The position numbers were made by a program, and so were the translations under genes. Below the pieces are notes generated by a model. It searched no databases. It was not told where the DNA came from and saw only the letters and a list, made by a program, of their open reading frames with translations. This document shows positions 44,042 through 53,969 of a stretch of 64,000 bases of DNA, piece by piece (within the stretch, counting starts at the first letter, position 1; each line of letters opens with the position of its first letter). The DNA lies in the NCBI RefSeq assembly GCF_007097395.1, contig NZ_VKDC01000002.1, positions 1-64,000 of the forward strand, written 5' to 3'. This DNA is from Fulvivirga sp. M361 (lineage in GTDB: Bacteria; Bacteroidota; Bacteroidia; Cytophagales; Cyclobacteriaceae).

Positions 44042-46327
44042 TTAGTTTTCAGGTTTACTTGGTGGATAGCTTTTAGGGTGACTCCCCCAATTCCTATTGG
44101 GCCGGCTGGTCATTTCAAATGTCAACTGCCCTCCGGCCATGATCTCTTTGTGAGATATCCAGGTACGATCCAGCAGTTGATTGTTGAGTGTTACGGATCG
44201 TACGTATTTGTTTTCGTCCGACAGATTACCGGCCTCTATGGTAAAGGTCTTCCCATCGTTGAGTTGAATCGTAATCTTTTCAAAAACAGGAGCTCCCAGG
44301 ACATACACTCCTCCCATCGGATTGACCGGATAAAAACCCATAGAGCTCAGAATATACCAGGAGGACATCTGTCCGCAGTCTTCATTGCCACTCAGTCCGT
44401 CCGGGGTGTTATCATAAAGTCCTGTAAGGATCTTTCTTACTTTCTCCTGCGTCTTCCACGGCTGACCAACATAGTTGTAAAGGTAAGCAACATGGTGACT
44501 GGGTTCATTGCCATGAGCATATTGACCGATCAGGCCTGTAATATCCATTGAGGCATCTTCTCCTGCTATGGCTGAGTTTATTTCGAAAAGGGAGTCGAGT
44601 TTATTTATAAATTGTTTTTCACCTCCCATGAGCTCCACCAACCCCGGCACATCATGCGGTACAAACCAGGTATATTGCCAGGCGTTGGCTTCCACAAAAT
44701 CATATCCGCTATGTGAAGAGTATCTCGGATCAAAAGGTGTGACCCAGCTTCCATCCGCCTTTTTACCTCGCATAAAATTGGTGGACCTGTCAAACACATT
44801 TTTATAAGCCCCGGCCCTGTTCATAAAATATTGATAGTCCTTCTCCTTCCCCAGGGCACTTGCCATTTGTGCAATGCACCAGTCATCATAAACATATTCA
44901 AGTGTTTTGGAAACAGCCTTGTTCTCAAGTTCCGAAGGAATATAGTTGTAGCTTTTGAGGTGATCCAGGCCAAAATGATCTTGCATGGCACTGTTTTTCA
45001 TAGCTTCATAGGCCTTCTCTACATCGAAACCCCTGATACCTTTGAAAAAAGCATCGGCAATCACCGGTACGGCATGATAACCAATCATAGTGAAGGTTTC
45101 CGTACCCATTAACGACCACTCCGGCAGCAATCCTGACTCATCAAAGTGTGACATCATGGACCCGATCATTTCAGCTACACGGTCTTGTTGAGTTATGGTA
45201 AATAATGGATGAGTAGCTCTGAATGTATCCCAAAGAGAAAAGACTGTATACCGGGTAAATCCATCAGCTAAATGGATTTTTTGGTCCGCACCACGAAATT
45301 TGCCATCAATGTCCATGTAAAGATAAGGTGCGAGATAGCTGTGATAGGCTGCTGTATAAAACACTTTTTTTCTTTGCAGGTTGTCCGTTATTACCCGGAC
45401 CTTCTCAAGCTCTCTCTCCCATATACGACGCGCATCAGCCTTTACTTTTTCAAAATCCCATCCGGGATTCTCCATGTCCAAATTATTCAAGGCACCTTCT
45501 TCACTCACTGGTGAAATACCTACTTTGATGTAGATCACATCATCTTTCTTGGTCTGAAAGTTAAAAACTCCTTTGACCTGGTTTCCTCTACCCTCAGGAC
45601 TCTTTTCCTCAAGCAGACCGTCTACCAGTAAACTATGGTGTTGAAAAGGTCTTGAAAATCTAGCTGCAAAGTAAACATGCTGATCTTTTGCCCATCCATC
45701 ACTTCTTCTCAAACCGGTGATCAGCGAATCATTTTTAATGGACAGGTAAGCTTCAATTTCCTTATCTCCCGGTCGGCCATGGGTGAGGTCAAAAAGGATA
45801 TGACTGCTGTCAGAAGCCGGAAATTGGTAACGATGAAAGCCTGAACGTGGTGTTACTGTAAAGGAGGCCCGGATGTTATAATCCTGTAAAAACACCTCGT
45901 AATAGCCTGGGTAAGCGTGCTCTTCCTTGTGAGAAAATCTTGACCGGTATCCTTTATCCGGGTCTTCGCGGCTTCCGGGTTCCCATTTTACCTTGCCTAC
46001 GGTGGGCATCACCAAAATATCCAGTAAATCTCCACGGCCTGTGCCGCTAAGATGTGTATGACTGAAACCCATGACAGAGCTATCCGTGTAATGGTAGCCT
46101 GAGCACCAATCCCACCCCCTGGTATAGGTATCAGGACTTAATTGTACCATACTAAAAGGTAACGCTGCCCCAGGGAAAGTATGTCCGTGGCCACCCGTGC
46201 CAATAAACGGATTGACAAGATCGGTAATGCCCGGGCCTTCCAAAGGCAGGCTGTCTTCTCTTTGCTGACAACCCATCATTGCCAGTGTGATAAAAGCACA
46301 TATAATGATATATTTATACCAGTTCAT
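44042..46327 (-). CDS. GH92 family alpha-mannosidase-like exo-glycosidase, lipoprotein
   Basis: Start moved to the ATG at 46327, which gives a proper lipoprotein signal (ITLAMMGC); the frame runs on to 46384. The family signatures are LVNPFIGTGGHGHTFPGAALP, GFSHTHLSGTGRGD, GNEPSHHVAYLYNYVGQPWKTQ and GNEDCGQMSSWYILSSMGFYP, all strong GH92 marks. GH92 enzymes are calcium-dependent inverting exo-alpha-mannosidases. Mannose in the target, or removal of host or algal N-glycan mannose, is implied but unproven. Confidence 0.92.
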   Translation of the reverse strand: MNWYKYIIICAFITLAMMGCQQREDSLPLEGPGITDLVNPFIGTGGHGHTFPGAALPFSMVQLSPDTYTRGWDWCSGYHYTDSSVMGFSHTHLSGTGRGDLLDILVMPTVGKVKWEPGSREDPDKGYRSRFSHKEEHAYPGYYEVFLQDYNIRASFTVTPRSGFHRYQFPASDSSHILFDLTHGRPGDKEIEAYLSIKNDSLITGLRRSDGWAKDQHVYFAARFSRPFQHHSLLVDGLLEEKSPEGRGNQVKGVFNFQTKKDDVIYIKVGISPVSEEGALNNLDMENPGWDFEKVKADARRIWERELEKVRVITDNLQRKKVFYTAAYHSYLAPYLYMDIDGKFRGADQKIHLADGFTRYTVFSLWDTFRATHPLFTITQQDRVAEMIGSMMSHFDESGLLPEWSLMGTETFTMIGYHAVPVIADAFFKGIRGFDVEKAYEAMKNSAMQDHFGLDHLKSYNYIPSELENKAVSKTLEYVYDDWCIAQMASALGKEKDYQYFMNRAGAYKNVFDRSTNFMRGKKADGSWVTPFDPRYSSHSGYDFVEANAWQYTWFVPHDVPGLVELMGGEKQFINKLDSLFEINSAIAGEDASMDITGLIGQYAHGNEPSHHVAYLYNYVGQPWKTQEKVRKILTGLYDNTPDGLSGNEDCGQMSSWYILSSMGFYPVNPMGGVYVLGAPVFEKITIQLNDGKTFTIEAGNLSDENKYVRSVTLNNQLLDRTWISHKEIMAGGQLTFEMTSRPNRNWGSHPKSYPPSKPEN

Positions 46328-46437
46328 TTCAGACCTCATGACACTTTGCTTTTCTATCTTCCTCATTATAAGATTGACCTCCATGAACTGAAAAGTCTTT
46401 TATCCGTCCTTTTTTCATCCGGCCCATCGTTCCATGT

Positions 46438-47877
46438 CTATTTATTATCGACATTTAAAGCCTCCAGGGGAATATCAAACATGACGCAGTTGGCCTTTAT
46501 CTCATCATGATAAGCATAGTTCCAACCATCAGTGTCTTTTATGTAATACCTTTTCCCATTCACGGCGTAATACCAGTCTCCTCCTCCTTCCGGCATAGCC
46601 CGATAAAATTTTTGAGGAACAGGTATATAGGCTTTGACTTGTTTGACGTCTTCAAGTGTATTGATATAAAAAGTCTGCCGAATAGAACTCCCCTGCCCGA
46701 TCACCATCCAATTAGGTCGGTTTTCACCGGCAGTGGTAGTTCCAAAAGAGGTTAGCCACATTCTGGGGATATGATCGCTTTTATAGGCTAAATGTTCTTT
46801 CTGTGGATACAGCAACCTCAATTCACGTGCAGAACCCAACGAAAAATCTACATTATAATACGGTGCATCTTTATACATCCCATATAAATGAAATATCCAG
46901 TTGGCATGTAATTCATAAAATATCTCCAATTCTCCTTTACGATCGTCGGACAGGCAGGTAAAATCCACGTAATCCATTTTCATGGATGGAATATTATATT
47001 TATGTGGATCTGTGATCATTTCCTGAAAAGAAAAAGTAAACATTGGGCCTACCTCGACCTTTCCGGTCATGTTCCTTAAAGAATCTAAAATAGGCACAGA
47101 GTTTTCCACATACCGCCATTGTCCGTCGACAAACGCTTCAGCACATGTATGATGCGAGAAAGCCATTAACCTGACAGGTATATCTATTGTACTGCACAAT
47201 CCTGCAAATGCATTAGCCGCCCCAACACAAAAATCACCATGGATACAAAAATCAACAGCATGGATATACCGTCCCCGCTTAAGTTTGGAGCTTGAAGTCT
47301 TTCGTTTCTGATAGGCATACCGGGCAAAGGCCATTACTTTGTCCCAATCAGCCGATGAACTATCAAGTGCGACATTTTTTAGTATCTCATTTCTCTTTTG
47401 AACCATGAAATCATAGTCTTTATGATAATCTCCAAACTCCCTGGATAAAGTGGATATTTCATTTCCTCTTTCGATATCAGGTAAGGTCAGTGTGTAAGCG
47501 TTTGGCTTTGGTATATTTTTATCTTTGAGTAAAGAATACTGCCCGTTACGTTTGTATTCATCCGCTTTGGTATACACCACCTCCACGGGCCATCTGGGCG
47601 CTTCAGGAAGAGTTCTGCCACCGTACTTGCCACTGGTCCCTGTCCATTCTCCCGAACCCTTCGATTTGTAATATTTAACCTGAGGGGAAATTGGCATTGG
47701 ATTTAAGATCACCCTAAAAAACTGTTCCCCCGGTTTATCACAACTCAATTCAATCACATTATTGTCAAACGCCCAGTAGGAATCGTCAATGCTCTGCGCC
47801 AATAACGGACTTAACTTCAATGTGCAAATCATTACAAATAGCATGCGTATGACTGATGTATGCCGATCTTTTATCAT
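46438..47877 (-). CDS. Secreted transglutaminase-like superfamily protein
   Basis: 479 residues with a signal peptide ending LLAQ. A transglutaminase-like core at about 180-265 has the Cys217 site (GDFCVGAANAFAGLC), His242-His243 in FSHHTCAEAFVDGQW and an acidic or amide third residue in WRYVENS. The N- and C-terminal parts are beta-rich and unfamiliar. Such cores may be proteases, amidases or inactive binding folds. Ten bases separate it from the upstream GH3 gene, so it is in the operon. Role unknown. Confidence 0.65.
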   Translation of the reverse strand: MIKDRHTSVIRMLFVMICTLKLSPLLAQSIDDSYWAFDNNVIELSCDKPGEQFFRVILNPMPISPQVKYYKSKGSGEWTGTSGKYGGRTLPEAPRWPVEVVYTKADEYKRNGQYSLLKDKNIPKPNAYTLTLPDIERGNEISTLSREFGDYHKDYDFMVQKRNEILKNVALDSSSADWDKVMAFARYAYQKRKTSSSKLKRGRYIHAVDFCIHGDFCVGAANAFAGLCSTIDIPVRLMAFSHHTCAEAFVDGQWRYVENSVPILDSLRNMTGKVEVGPMFTFSFQEMITDPHKYNIPSMKMDYVDFTCLSDDRKGELEIFYELHANWIFHLYGMYKDAPYYNVDFSLGSARELRLLYPQKEHLAYKSDHIPRMWLTSFGTTTAGENRPNWMVIGQGSSIRQTFYINTLEDVKQVKAYIPVPQKFYRAMPEGGGDWYYAVNGKRYYIKDTDGWNYAYHDEIKANCVMFDIPLEALNVDNK

Positions 47878-47886
47878 ATCTTCATT

Positions 47887-50160
47887 TCATTGAAATAATT
47901 CAAATTTTCCTTCCAGCCTTATATCAGAAGAGGAACTCCCGATCATCAGTTGGAATTCACCTGGCTCGGTGATCCATTTCAGTTCTTCATTCAGAAGCAT
48001 AAGATCGTTTGCAGACAATTGAAATTTTATCGTTTTTGATTCTCCCGGCTCCAACATTACCTTTTTAAACCCTTTGAGTTCTTTCACCGGACGTGTGACA
48101 CTGGCCAGCAGGTCACGAATGTAAAGTTGGATTACTTCTTCCCCCTTTACAGGTCCGGTATTCCTTATCTTCATTCTGACCCTAATGGTATCGTCCATTT
48201 CTATTTTTGGTTTTCCCAGTTGCAGATCAAAGTATTCAAAAGTGGTGTAACTCAATCCATACCCAAAAGGGTAAAGAGGTTCATTGGGAATATCATAATA
48301 CCCGGAAACCCAACGTGAACCCGAGCCGTCATCCGGACGCCCCGTATTTTTATAGCTATAAAATACGGGTATCTGGCCTACCGAATGCGGGAAGGTCATG
48401 GGTAGCTTTCCTGAGGGGTTGTAATCACCGAAAACAACGTCGGCTATGGCATTACCCCCTTCCGTTCCCGGTATCCAAGCTTCCAGAATGGCCGGTATGT
48501 TATCTTTGAGCCAATTAATGGTCAGAGGGCGCCCGTTAAAAAGAAGTACCACCACGGGTTTATCTAACGCATGGATCTTCTGCACCAGCTCAAGCTGCAC
48601 TCCGGGAATATCAATAGAAGCCCTGGTAGAAGCTTCCCCACTATGCCGTTGGCTTTCACCGACCGCTAAAATAACTGCTTCGGCCTGCCGGGCGACAGCC
48701 AGCGCTTCCTGAAAGCCCGACCGGTCATCTGACTCAAAATCCGCTCCTCTCGCGAAAAGCACATTAGCATCAGGCAGCTTGTTTTTAATTCCCCGGACCA
48801 ACGTAATGACACCCCCCTTGTTTCCCTCAGCCTTCCAACGTCCCATAAAAGCCCGTTTATCATCTGCCAAGGGCCCAATTACTGCAATAGTCTTCAGCGA
48901 CTTACTTAAAGGAAGCAGCTGACCTTCATTCTTCAATAACACCATTGATTTCCTGGCTATATCACGGGCCAACTCCCGATTTTCAGAGGTCAGGACTTCC
49001 CTTTTCTCTCGTTCAGGGTCGGCATATCGGTAGGGGTCCTCAAAAAGGCCAAGCCGGTATTTGGCAAGTAATATCCTTCGAACTGCCGTATCAATATCAG
49101 CTTCGGTAACCCTTTTTTCATCTACCTGGCTTTTCAAGTAATTAACAAATGCCAGAGAACCCATATCCATATCTACTCCCGCCTTCAGAGACACTGCGGC
49201 CCCGGAGGCAGAATCAGCAACCACTCCATGCTCCATTAGCTGGGTGATCGTACTCCAGTCTGTGACTACGAAACCGTCGAAGCCCCATCGTTCGCGAAGA
49301 ATCCCGGTTAACAAAAAACGGCTGACAGTAGCGGGTATGGCATTGATCTCGGTAAATGAGGTCATGTAGGTACCTACACCCGCTTCAAAGGCTGCTTTAA
49401 AAGGCGGGAGGTGTACTTCATACAGCTCTCTCATGGAGATATCCGTTATGCTGTACTCCCGTCCCGCCATGGGCGAACCGTAACCAGCGAAATGCTTGGC
49501 ACACGCCAGAATAGTATTGTTGAGGTTAAGATCATTGCCCTGAAAACCCCGTACTCTTGCGGCGGCTACAAGGCTACCATAATAGGGATCTTCTCCGGCT
49601 CCTTCCATTACCCGCCCCCAACGCGGGTCACGGGATACGTCCACCATAGGCGCATACGTCCAGTTAATACCGGAAGCGGAAGCCTCAAAAGCAGCCATTC
49701 GGGCTGACTTTTCAATCGCACCCAGGTCCCAGCTGGCAGCTTCTGCCAATGGAACAGGAGTAAGTGTTTTGTAGCCATGAATGACGTCCCGGGCGAAAAG
49801 TAAGGGTATACCCAGCCTTGATTCTTCTACCGCTATGCGCTGTACCTCGCGATTAAAACCGGCTCCCACAACACCGATCAGACTTCCGATATGCCCCTTA
49901 CGGATGGCCTCCGCCTTATCAGGGCCAATACGGGTAGCAGAATCCAAATTACCATCGCGCCCTACAAGGTTGAGCTGGCCGATCTTTTCCTCCAATGTCA
50001 TCACGGCCAACAGCGAATCCACCTGATCTTTGAATGGTTTTACTACTTCTTGACGGTCAGAGGTACATCCCGCGAGTGTTGATAATACTATCAATACAAA
50101 AAATAATACGAATGTGGTTTTATTATTTAAAGTCAATTGAAATCTATATTTATTTATCAA
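47887..50160 (-). CDS. GH3 family beta-glucosidase-like enzyme (BglX type), lipoprotein
   Basis: 757 residues. Lipobox Cys32 (TLAGC). Family marks: DVIHGYKTLTPVPLAEA, DPRWGRVMEGAGEDPYY, KHFAGYGSPMAGREY and the nucleophile Asp301 in FDGFVVTDW. A C-terminal FnIII-like domain closes the protein. The usual activity is exo-beta-glucosidase, with xylosidase as an alternative. Its start overlaps the 3' end of the large T9SS protein gene by 11 bp. Confidence 0.92.
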   Translation of the reverse strand: MINKYRFQLTLNNKTTFVLFFVLIVLSTLAGCTSDRQEVVKPFKDQVDSLLAVMTLEEKIGQLNLVGRDGNLDSATRIGPDKAEAIRKGHIGSLIGVVGAGFNREVQRIAVEESRLGIPLLFARDVIHGYKTLTPVPLAEAASWDLGAIEKSARMAAFEASASGINWTYAPMVDVSRDPRWGRVMEGAGEDPYYGSLVAAARVRGFQGNDLNLNNTILACAKHFAGYGSPMAGREYSITDISMRELYEVHLPPFKAAFEAGVGTYMTSFTEINAIPATVSRFLLTGILRERWGFDGFVVTDWSTITQLMEHGVVADSASGAAVSLKAGVDMDMGSLAFVNYLKSQVDEKRVTEADIDTAVRRILLAKYRLGLFEDPYRYADPEREKREVLTSENRELARDIARKSMVLLKNEGQLLPLSKSLKTIAVIGPLADDKRAFMGRWKAEGNKGGVITLVRGIKNKLPDANVLFARGADFESDDRSGFQEALAVARQAEAVILAVGESQRHSGEASTRASIDIPGVQLELVQKIHALDKPVVVLLFNGRPLTINWLKDNIPAILEAWIPGTEGGNAIADVVFGDYNPSGKLPMTFPHSVGQIPVFYSYKNTGRPDDGSGSRWVSGYYDIPNEPLYPFGYGLSYTTFEYFDLQLGKPKIEMDDTIRVRMKIRNTGPVKGEEVIQLYIRDLLASVTRPVKELKGFKKVMLEPGESKTIKFQLSANDLMLLNEELKWITEPGEFQLMIGSSSSDIRLEGKFELFQ

Positions 50161-53100
50161 TAATCAGTTTATGAATATACCTTCTCTCTCCATTTTGAAG
50201 GTGTATCAAGTACAGGCCCTTATTTAATGAACTGGTGTCTATCAAGGTGATCTCACTTCTGCTTCTTATCTCATAATTCCATTGTTGAATGATCCTTTTA
50301 CCGGCAACATCTGAAATACTGAGATTCCAAATACCCTCTTCAGGAAATCGCATAGTTAACATTGCGCCTGCCGGGTTAGGAAAGATGAAGGTATTTTGCT
50401 GCTCCGGCAGTTGACTTCTTATATCAGGATAAGACATTCGTATCCGGGAGTTATAGCCAGCGGTTGATGACGATAAAATGGATAAATATTCGCCATAGAT
50501 GTCGCTCACTTCAGATGTAGTCAAGGGAACATTGTACAATTTAATTTCGTCCAGATGGCCTGCAAAATATCGTCTGTTATCACTTGGACGCCCCAGGTAG
50601 ATATTAGCCGAAAAGGTAAAAGGATCTCCTCCATGGATCGCACTGCCTTTTAGTTCTCCATCCAGATACAGGTCAGTCCTTCCCTCTACGTCCCAGGACA
50701 CTACCGCCATGTGCCAGTTGCCATCGTTGACAGAACCGGCATTCAGCTCCGTATCATTAGCCCCTTTGCTATAAAATTCCAGTCCACCGTCCCTGCTAAT
50801 ATTAAGATGTGTTTCTTTATCAGGCCCAAACCCATTACCACTGTTCTCGGCAGAGCCATAGAAGATCATCCCCCTGCCGCTTTGAATTGTATTGAACCAC
50901 AGTAGCACAGCCCCTCGTGCACTACTAAGAATACCCGATGGAACTATGATGTAATTATTTTCCCCATTGAAACTGCCTGCCTGATCAAACCTACCCGAAG
51001 TAAAACTTACTCCGCTGTTAATAGCATGATTGATCCCGTTATCATCGAGTACATTGCCCTCCAGTCTATAATATGCCAGTGCAGAGGCCGTGGTGGCCGT
51101 TCCTGTTTCCGAATAGGCGGAATGTCCGAAAATCTTGTTAAATGACCGTATCCTGTAGGTATACGCCTCTCCTTCCGATAGTTCTTCATCGATGAAGTTT
51201 TCCTCATTTTGCTCTGTAGCTCCCACCAGTACAAAACCGTTTCTCTCCAGCCTTTCTATGTCATAGCTGTCTTCATTAGAAGCCAGGTCTTTCCAGTTTA
51301 CCTGAACTCTGGTTAGACCTAAAGTGGCTACAGTTACATTGTCCGGAACGGCTGGCACGGGGAGGTTGCACTGTTTTTTACGGGATAGTCTGGTTCTCAA
51401 GCGCCATCTCCCTTTTTCATTTTGCCAAAAGACTTTGGCTATGTTGAACCATGACGCCGGGTTGGTGAAGAAATAGCTTACTCCCGGTGGCGCAACCTGC
51501 TTACCGTACTGCCCACCTCCTGTGCTATAGCTTCTCCAGCCAATCCTTACATTAAACGGGTTTGGATTGTACACCTCCCACCTAAGTTCATATGACGGGT
51601 CTTGTGAACATGACGGAGAAAGAGAAAGCCGGCTAATTTTTTTTTTGTAAACTATATTTTGTTCCGTCGAAGTACTTTCACCCCCATTGTTAAATGCGAC
51701 AATCCGATAGATATAGTTGCCACTTGTTTCAAGCGTTGAGTCCATGAAGTCGACACTCTCCGGGGGCAAGGTGGCAATCGTTGAAAATGGCTTATCTTGC
51801 TGGCTTCGTTGAACCAAAAAACCCTCCTCTGTATCAGAACGATCCGACCAGGTAAGACGAATACGATCAAAAAAGGTCTGGATCAAAACCAGGCTGTCAG
51901 GAGCGTCAGGAGGTAACTTCCATGTAGTGCTAAAAACCGGGTCGGAATAAAATGAATTGTTTGCTGTACCCAATGCTTTTATACGGTAACTGTAGGTAGT
52001 ATTGGGTTCTAATCCGTCATCCCGAAAACTGACTATATCCGTATCCGTCTCTTTGATAGTCACAAATCCGTCGCCTTCAGCCTTGCGTTGGATCTTATAA
52101 CCCGTTTCACCGTCGACATCGGACCATGAAAGTGTTATTTCAGATGAAGAAATACTTTTCGCATTAAAGTTTGAAGGTGTGGGTAAAAGCTCACCGGTAC
52201 CTTCGCTTATGGTTAGATCAGCAAAATTGTAAGTTCGCAACATCCCATCGATACTAACCACCATAATATCAGAATCAACATCCTGCTGCACCCATGGGTT
52301 GGTCATTAAAGGCCAACTGGTGTAGTCAATAATATTTCCATCAATTTTTCGATGTAGGTTATAGGCTATATCCAGGGTATGACCATAAATTGATCGATAA
52401 ACCAGCTGCGGATTTTCTATGTCCGGATTCGAGCCTTCCAGCCTATCTATACTTTCTATTTCTGTTTTGAAAGCTGCCAGTTGGGTTATAGCATCTTCCC
52501 CTGAATAGCGGTCAGGATTTGCCGTTTCAATCACTATCCCATTTTTCAAATGATCCGATCGAATGCGTGCATCTCCTTGGTTCCAAATCAGTTCCTTAAG
52601 AGATAGCACCGCTATTAATACATTTCCATAATGGAAATAAACATTATTGGTACTATCGATGAAAGCGTCGTAATCATCCGATATGAAACCTTCTGTATAT
52701 GGAAAGTCCTGGTCTGAGGCTATGTTATAAATAGCCACCAGGGTACGGTCTTTTTGAAGCACCTGCTCAAAACGTGTGGTGCCCGCTCTATTGCGTGAAA
52801 TATCCCTCCTTCCGTGCTTCATCCAGAAGGCGCTTTTTCGATCATCACCATTCACAGATTGCCAAACCACTCCCCATCGGTGGGATTGTTGGTTCAGGCC
52901 TGAGCTTTGATTCGGAGGAAGTTCCGCCTGACTGTATAGGGCATAGCGATCACCATCCATAAAAGTGGTCTTTCGAAAATCAAGTGCCCACTCTGTATTT
53001 ACCGCATGGCTTTCACGATTCAGGAACGGTTGTTCACGTTTGTTGGCCAGTTTATAGATCACTTCGGGTAACCTGTAATCTGATACGATCGAACCGATGG

Positions 53101-53950
53101 CAAAACAAGCGCGTGGCAAAGACCTGAGGTTGAAATTATCCGGACTTTTACCCCCAAAGTATAACCAAAGGGTCATGTCTGTTTCAAAGTATTCATTTTG
53201 AGCATCGTATGGGAACAGGCTACGTAAAGAAGAGGTAGCGTAATGCCCCTCCATCCATTCATTGGCTGAATTGATCATCAACCATTCAAAGGCCAAGGCT
53301 GCCAATTGTCGTATTTCAGGGTCAAGTGCATGATCGGCCAATGTACGCAATGGGCCCAGGTGAAAAGTAATATAAATGGGTGAATCATGTTCGATCACAC
53401 CACGACGAACCCACTCATTTAGCCTGAACAGAAGATAGTTCTTACCGGCAGGATCACCAGCGGCGAAATCGGAACCGCTTGCAAAATCTGAAGCCGGCCA
53501 TTGCTCTGAAGCAAGGAACCGGGCCGTTGCCAACATTATCAAATGATTTTGGGTGGCCCCTTCATCATACCCCGTGAATGAGGTCATGAAATTCCGGGTA
53601 ACATCCTTAAGTTCATCTGTATAGCGAGTACTCTTCCAACGAAGGTATGCATCCATACTTCCCCAATAGGCAAAAGGTGGGTCTTCAGGTGTGCTGGCCA
53701 GCGTTTGTGACAGCACATCCCTTCCCTGGGCATCCAATCCTTTAACAAAGTTAGCTTGTGCATACCAAAAACCGTATTTTGGAATATCACCGGGTATTGT
53801 GCCTACGGCATATTCATCAATAATGGCATCGCCACGCTGGCTAAAAGTGCCCTGGGCATTTGGAGTATCCCATATTATCAAAAAAAACAGGGCCCATAAA
53901 AGAGGTCTATAAGTGTTTTTGCCAGAATGATATGTGTGAGCGGGTGTCAT
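50150..53950 (-). CDS. Large T9SS-exported multidomain protein, candidate novel polysaccharide lyase
   Basis: 1266 residues. Signal peptide (LLWALFFLIIWDTPNAQG). Residues about 35-585 are not recognised, but look like an alpha-toroid followed by a beta-sandwich, the overall plan of several lyase families (WLMINSANEWMEGHYATSS, HRWGVVWQS). Then FN3-like domains (590-680, 682-772), a Cys-containing beta domain (774-866), another FN3 (868-955), a LamG/concanavalin-like domain (about 960-1140) and a T9SS sorting domain at 1190-1266 (FIFPNPAGAMLTMRF...YIHKLIIDK). The context (GH105, GH88, sulfatases) fits surface depolymerisation. Catalytic residues cannot be named. Confidence 0.75.
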   Translation of the reverse strand: MTPAHTYHSGKNTYRPLLWALFFLIIWDTPNAQGTFSQRGDAIIDEYAVGTIPGDIPKYGFWYAQANFVKGLDAQGRDVLSQTLASTPEDPPFAYWGSMDAYLRWKSTRYTDELKDVTRNFMTSFTGYDEGATQNHLIMLATARFLASEQWPASDFASGSDFAAGDPAGKNYLLFRLNEWVRRGVIEHDSPIYITFHLGPLRTLADHALDPEIRQLAALAFEWLMINSANEWMEGHYATSSLRSLFPYDAQNEYFETDMTLWLYFGGKSPDNFNLRSLPRACFAIGSIVSDYRLPEVIYKLANKREQPFLNRESHAVNTEWALDFRKTTFMDGDRYALYSQAELPPNQSSGLNQQSHRWGVVWQSVNGDDRKSAFWMKHGRRDISRNRAGTTRFEQVLQKDRTLVAIYNIASDQDFPYTEGFISDDYDAFIDSTNNVYFHYGNVLIAVLSLKELIWNQGDARIRSDHLKNGIVIETANPDRYSGEDAITQLAAFKTEIESIDRLEGSNPDIENPQLVYRSIYGHTLDIAYNLHRKIDGNIIDYTSWPLMTNPWVQQDVDSDIMVVSIDGMLRTYNFADLTISEGTGELLPTPSNFNAKSISSSEITLSWSDVDGETGYKIQRKAEGDGFVTIKETDTDIVSFRDDGLEPNTTYSYRIKALGTANNSFYSDPVFSTTWKLPPDAPDSLVLIQTFFDRIRLTWSDRSDTEEGFLVQRSQQDKPFSTIATLPPESVDFMDSTLETSGNYIYRIVAFNNGGESTSTEQNIVYKKKISRLSLSPSCSQDPSYELRWEVYNPNPFNVRIGWRSYSTGGGQYGKQVAPPGVSYFFTNPASWFNIAKVFWQNEKGRWRLRTRLSRKKQCNLPVPAVPDNVTVATLGLTRVQVNWKDLASNEDSYDIERLERNGFVLVGATEQNEENFIDEELSEGEAYTYRIRSFNKIFGHSAYSETGTATTASALAYYRLEGNVLDDNGINHAINSGVSFTSGRFDQAGSFNGENNYIIVPSGILSSARGAVLLWFNTIQSGRGMIFYGSAENSGNGFGPDKETHLNISRDGGLEFYSKGANDTELNAGSVNDGNWHMAVVSWDVEGRTDLYLDGELKGSAIHGGDPFTFSANIYLGRPSDNRRYFAGHLDEIKLYNVPLTTSEVSDIYGEYLSILSSSTAGYNSRIRMSYPDIRSQLPEQQNTFIFPNPAGAMLTMRFPEEGIWNLSISDVAGKRIIQQWNYEIRSRSEITLIDTSSLNKGLYLIHLQNGERRYIHKLIIDK

Positions 53951-53969
53951 GGTCGCGTTGTTTGAGTAT

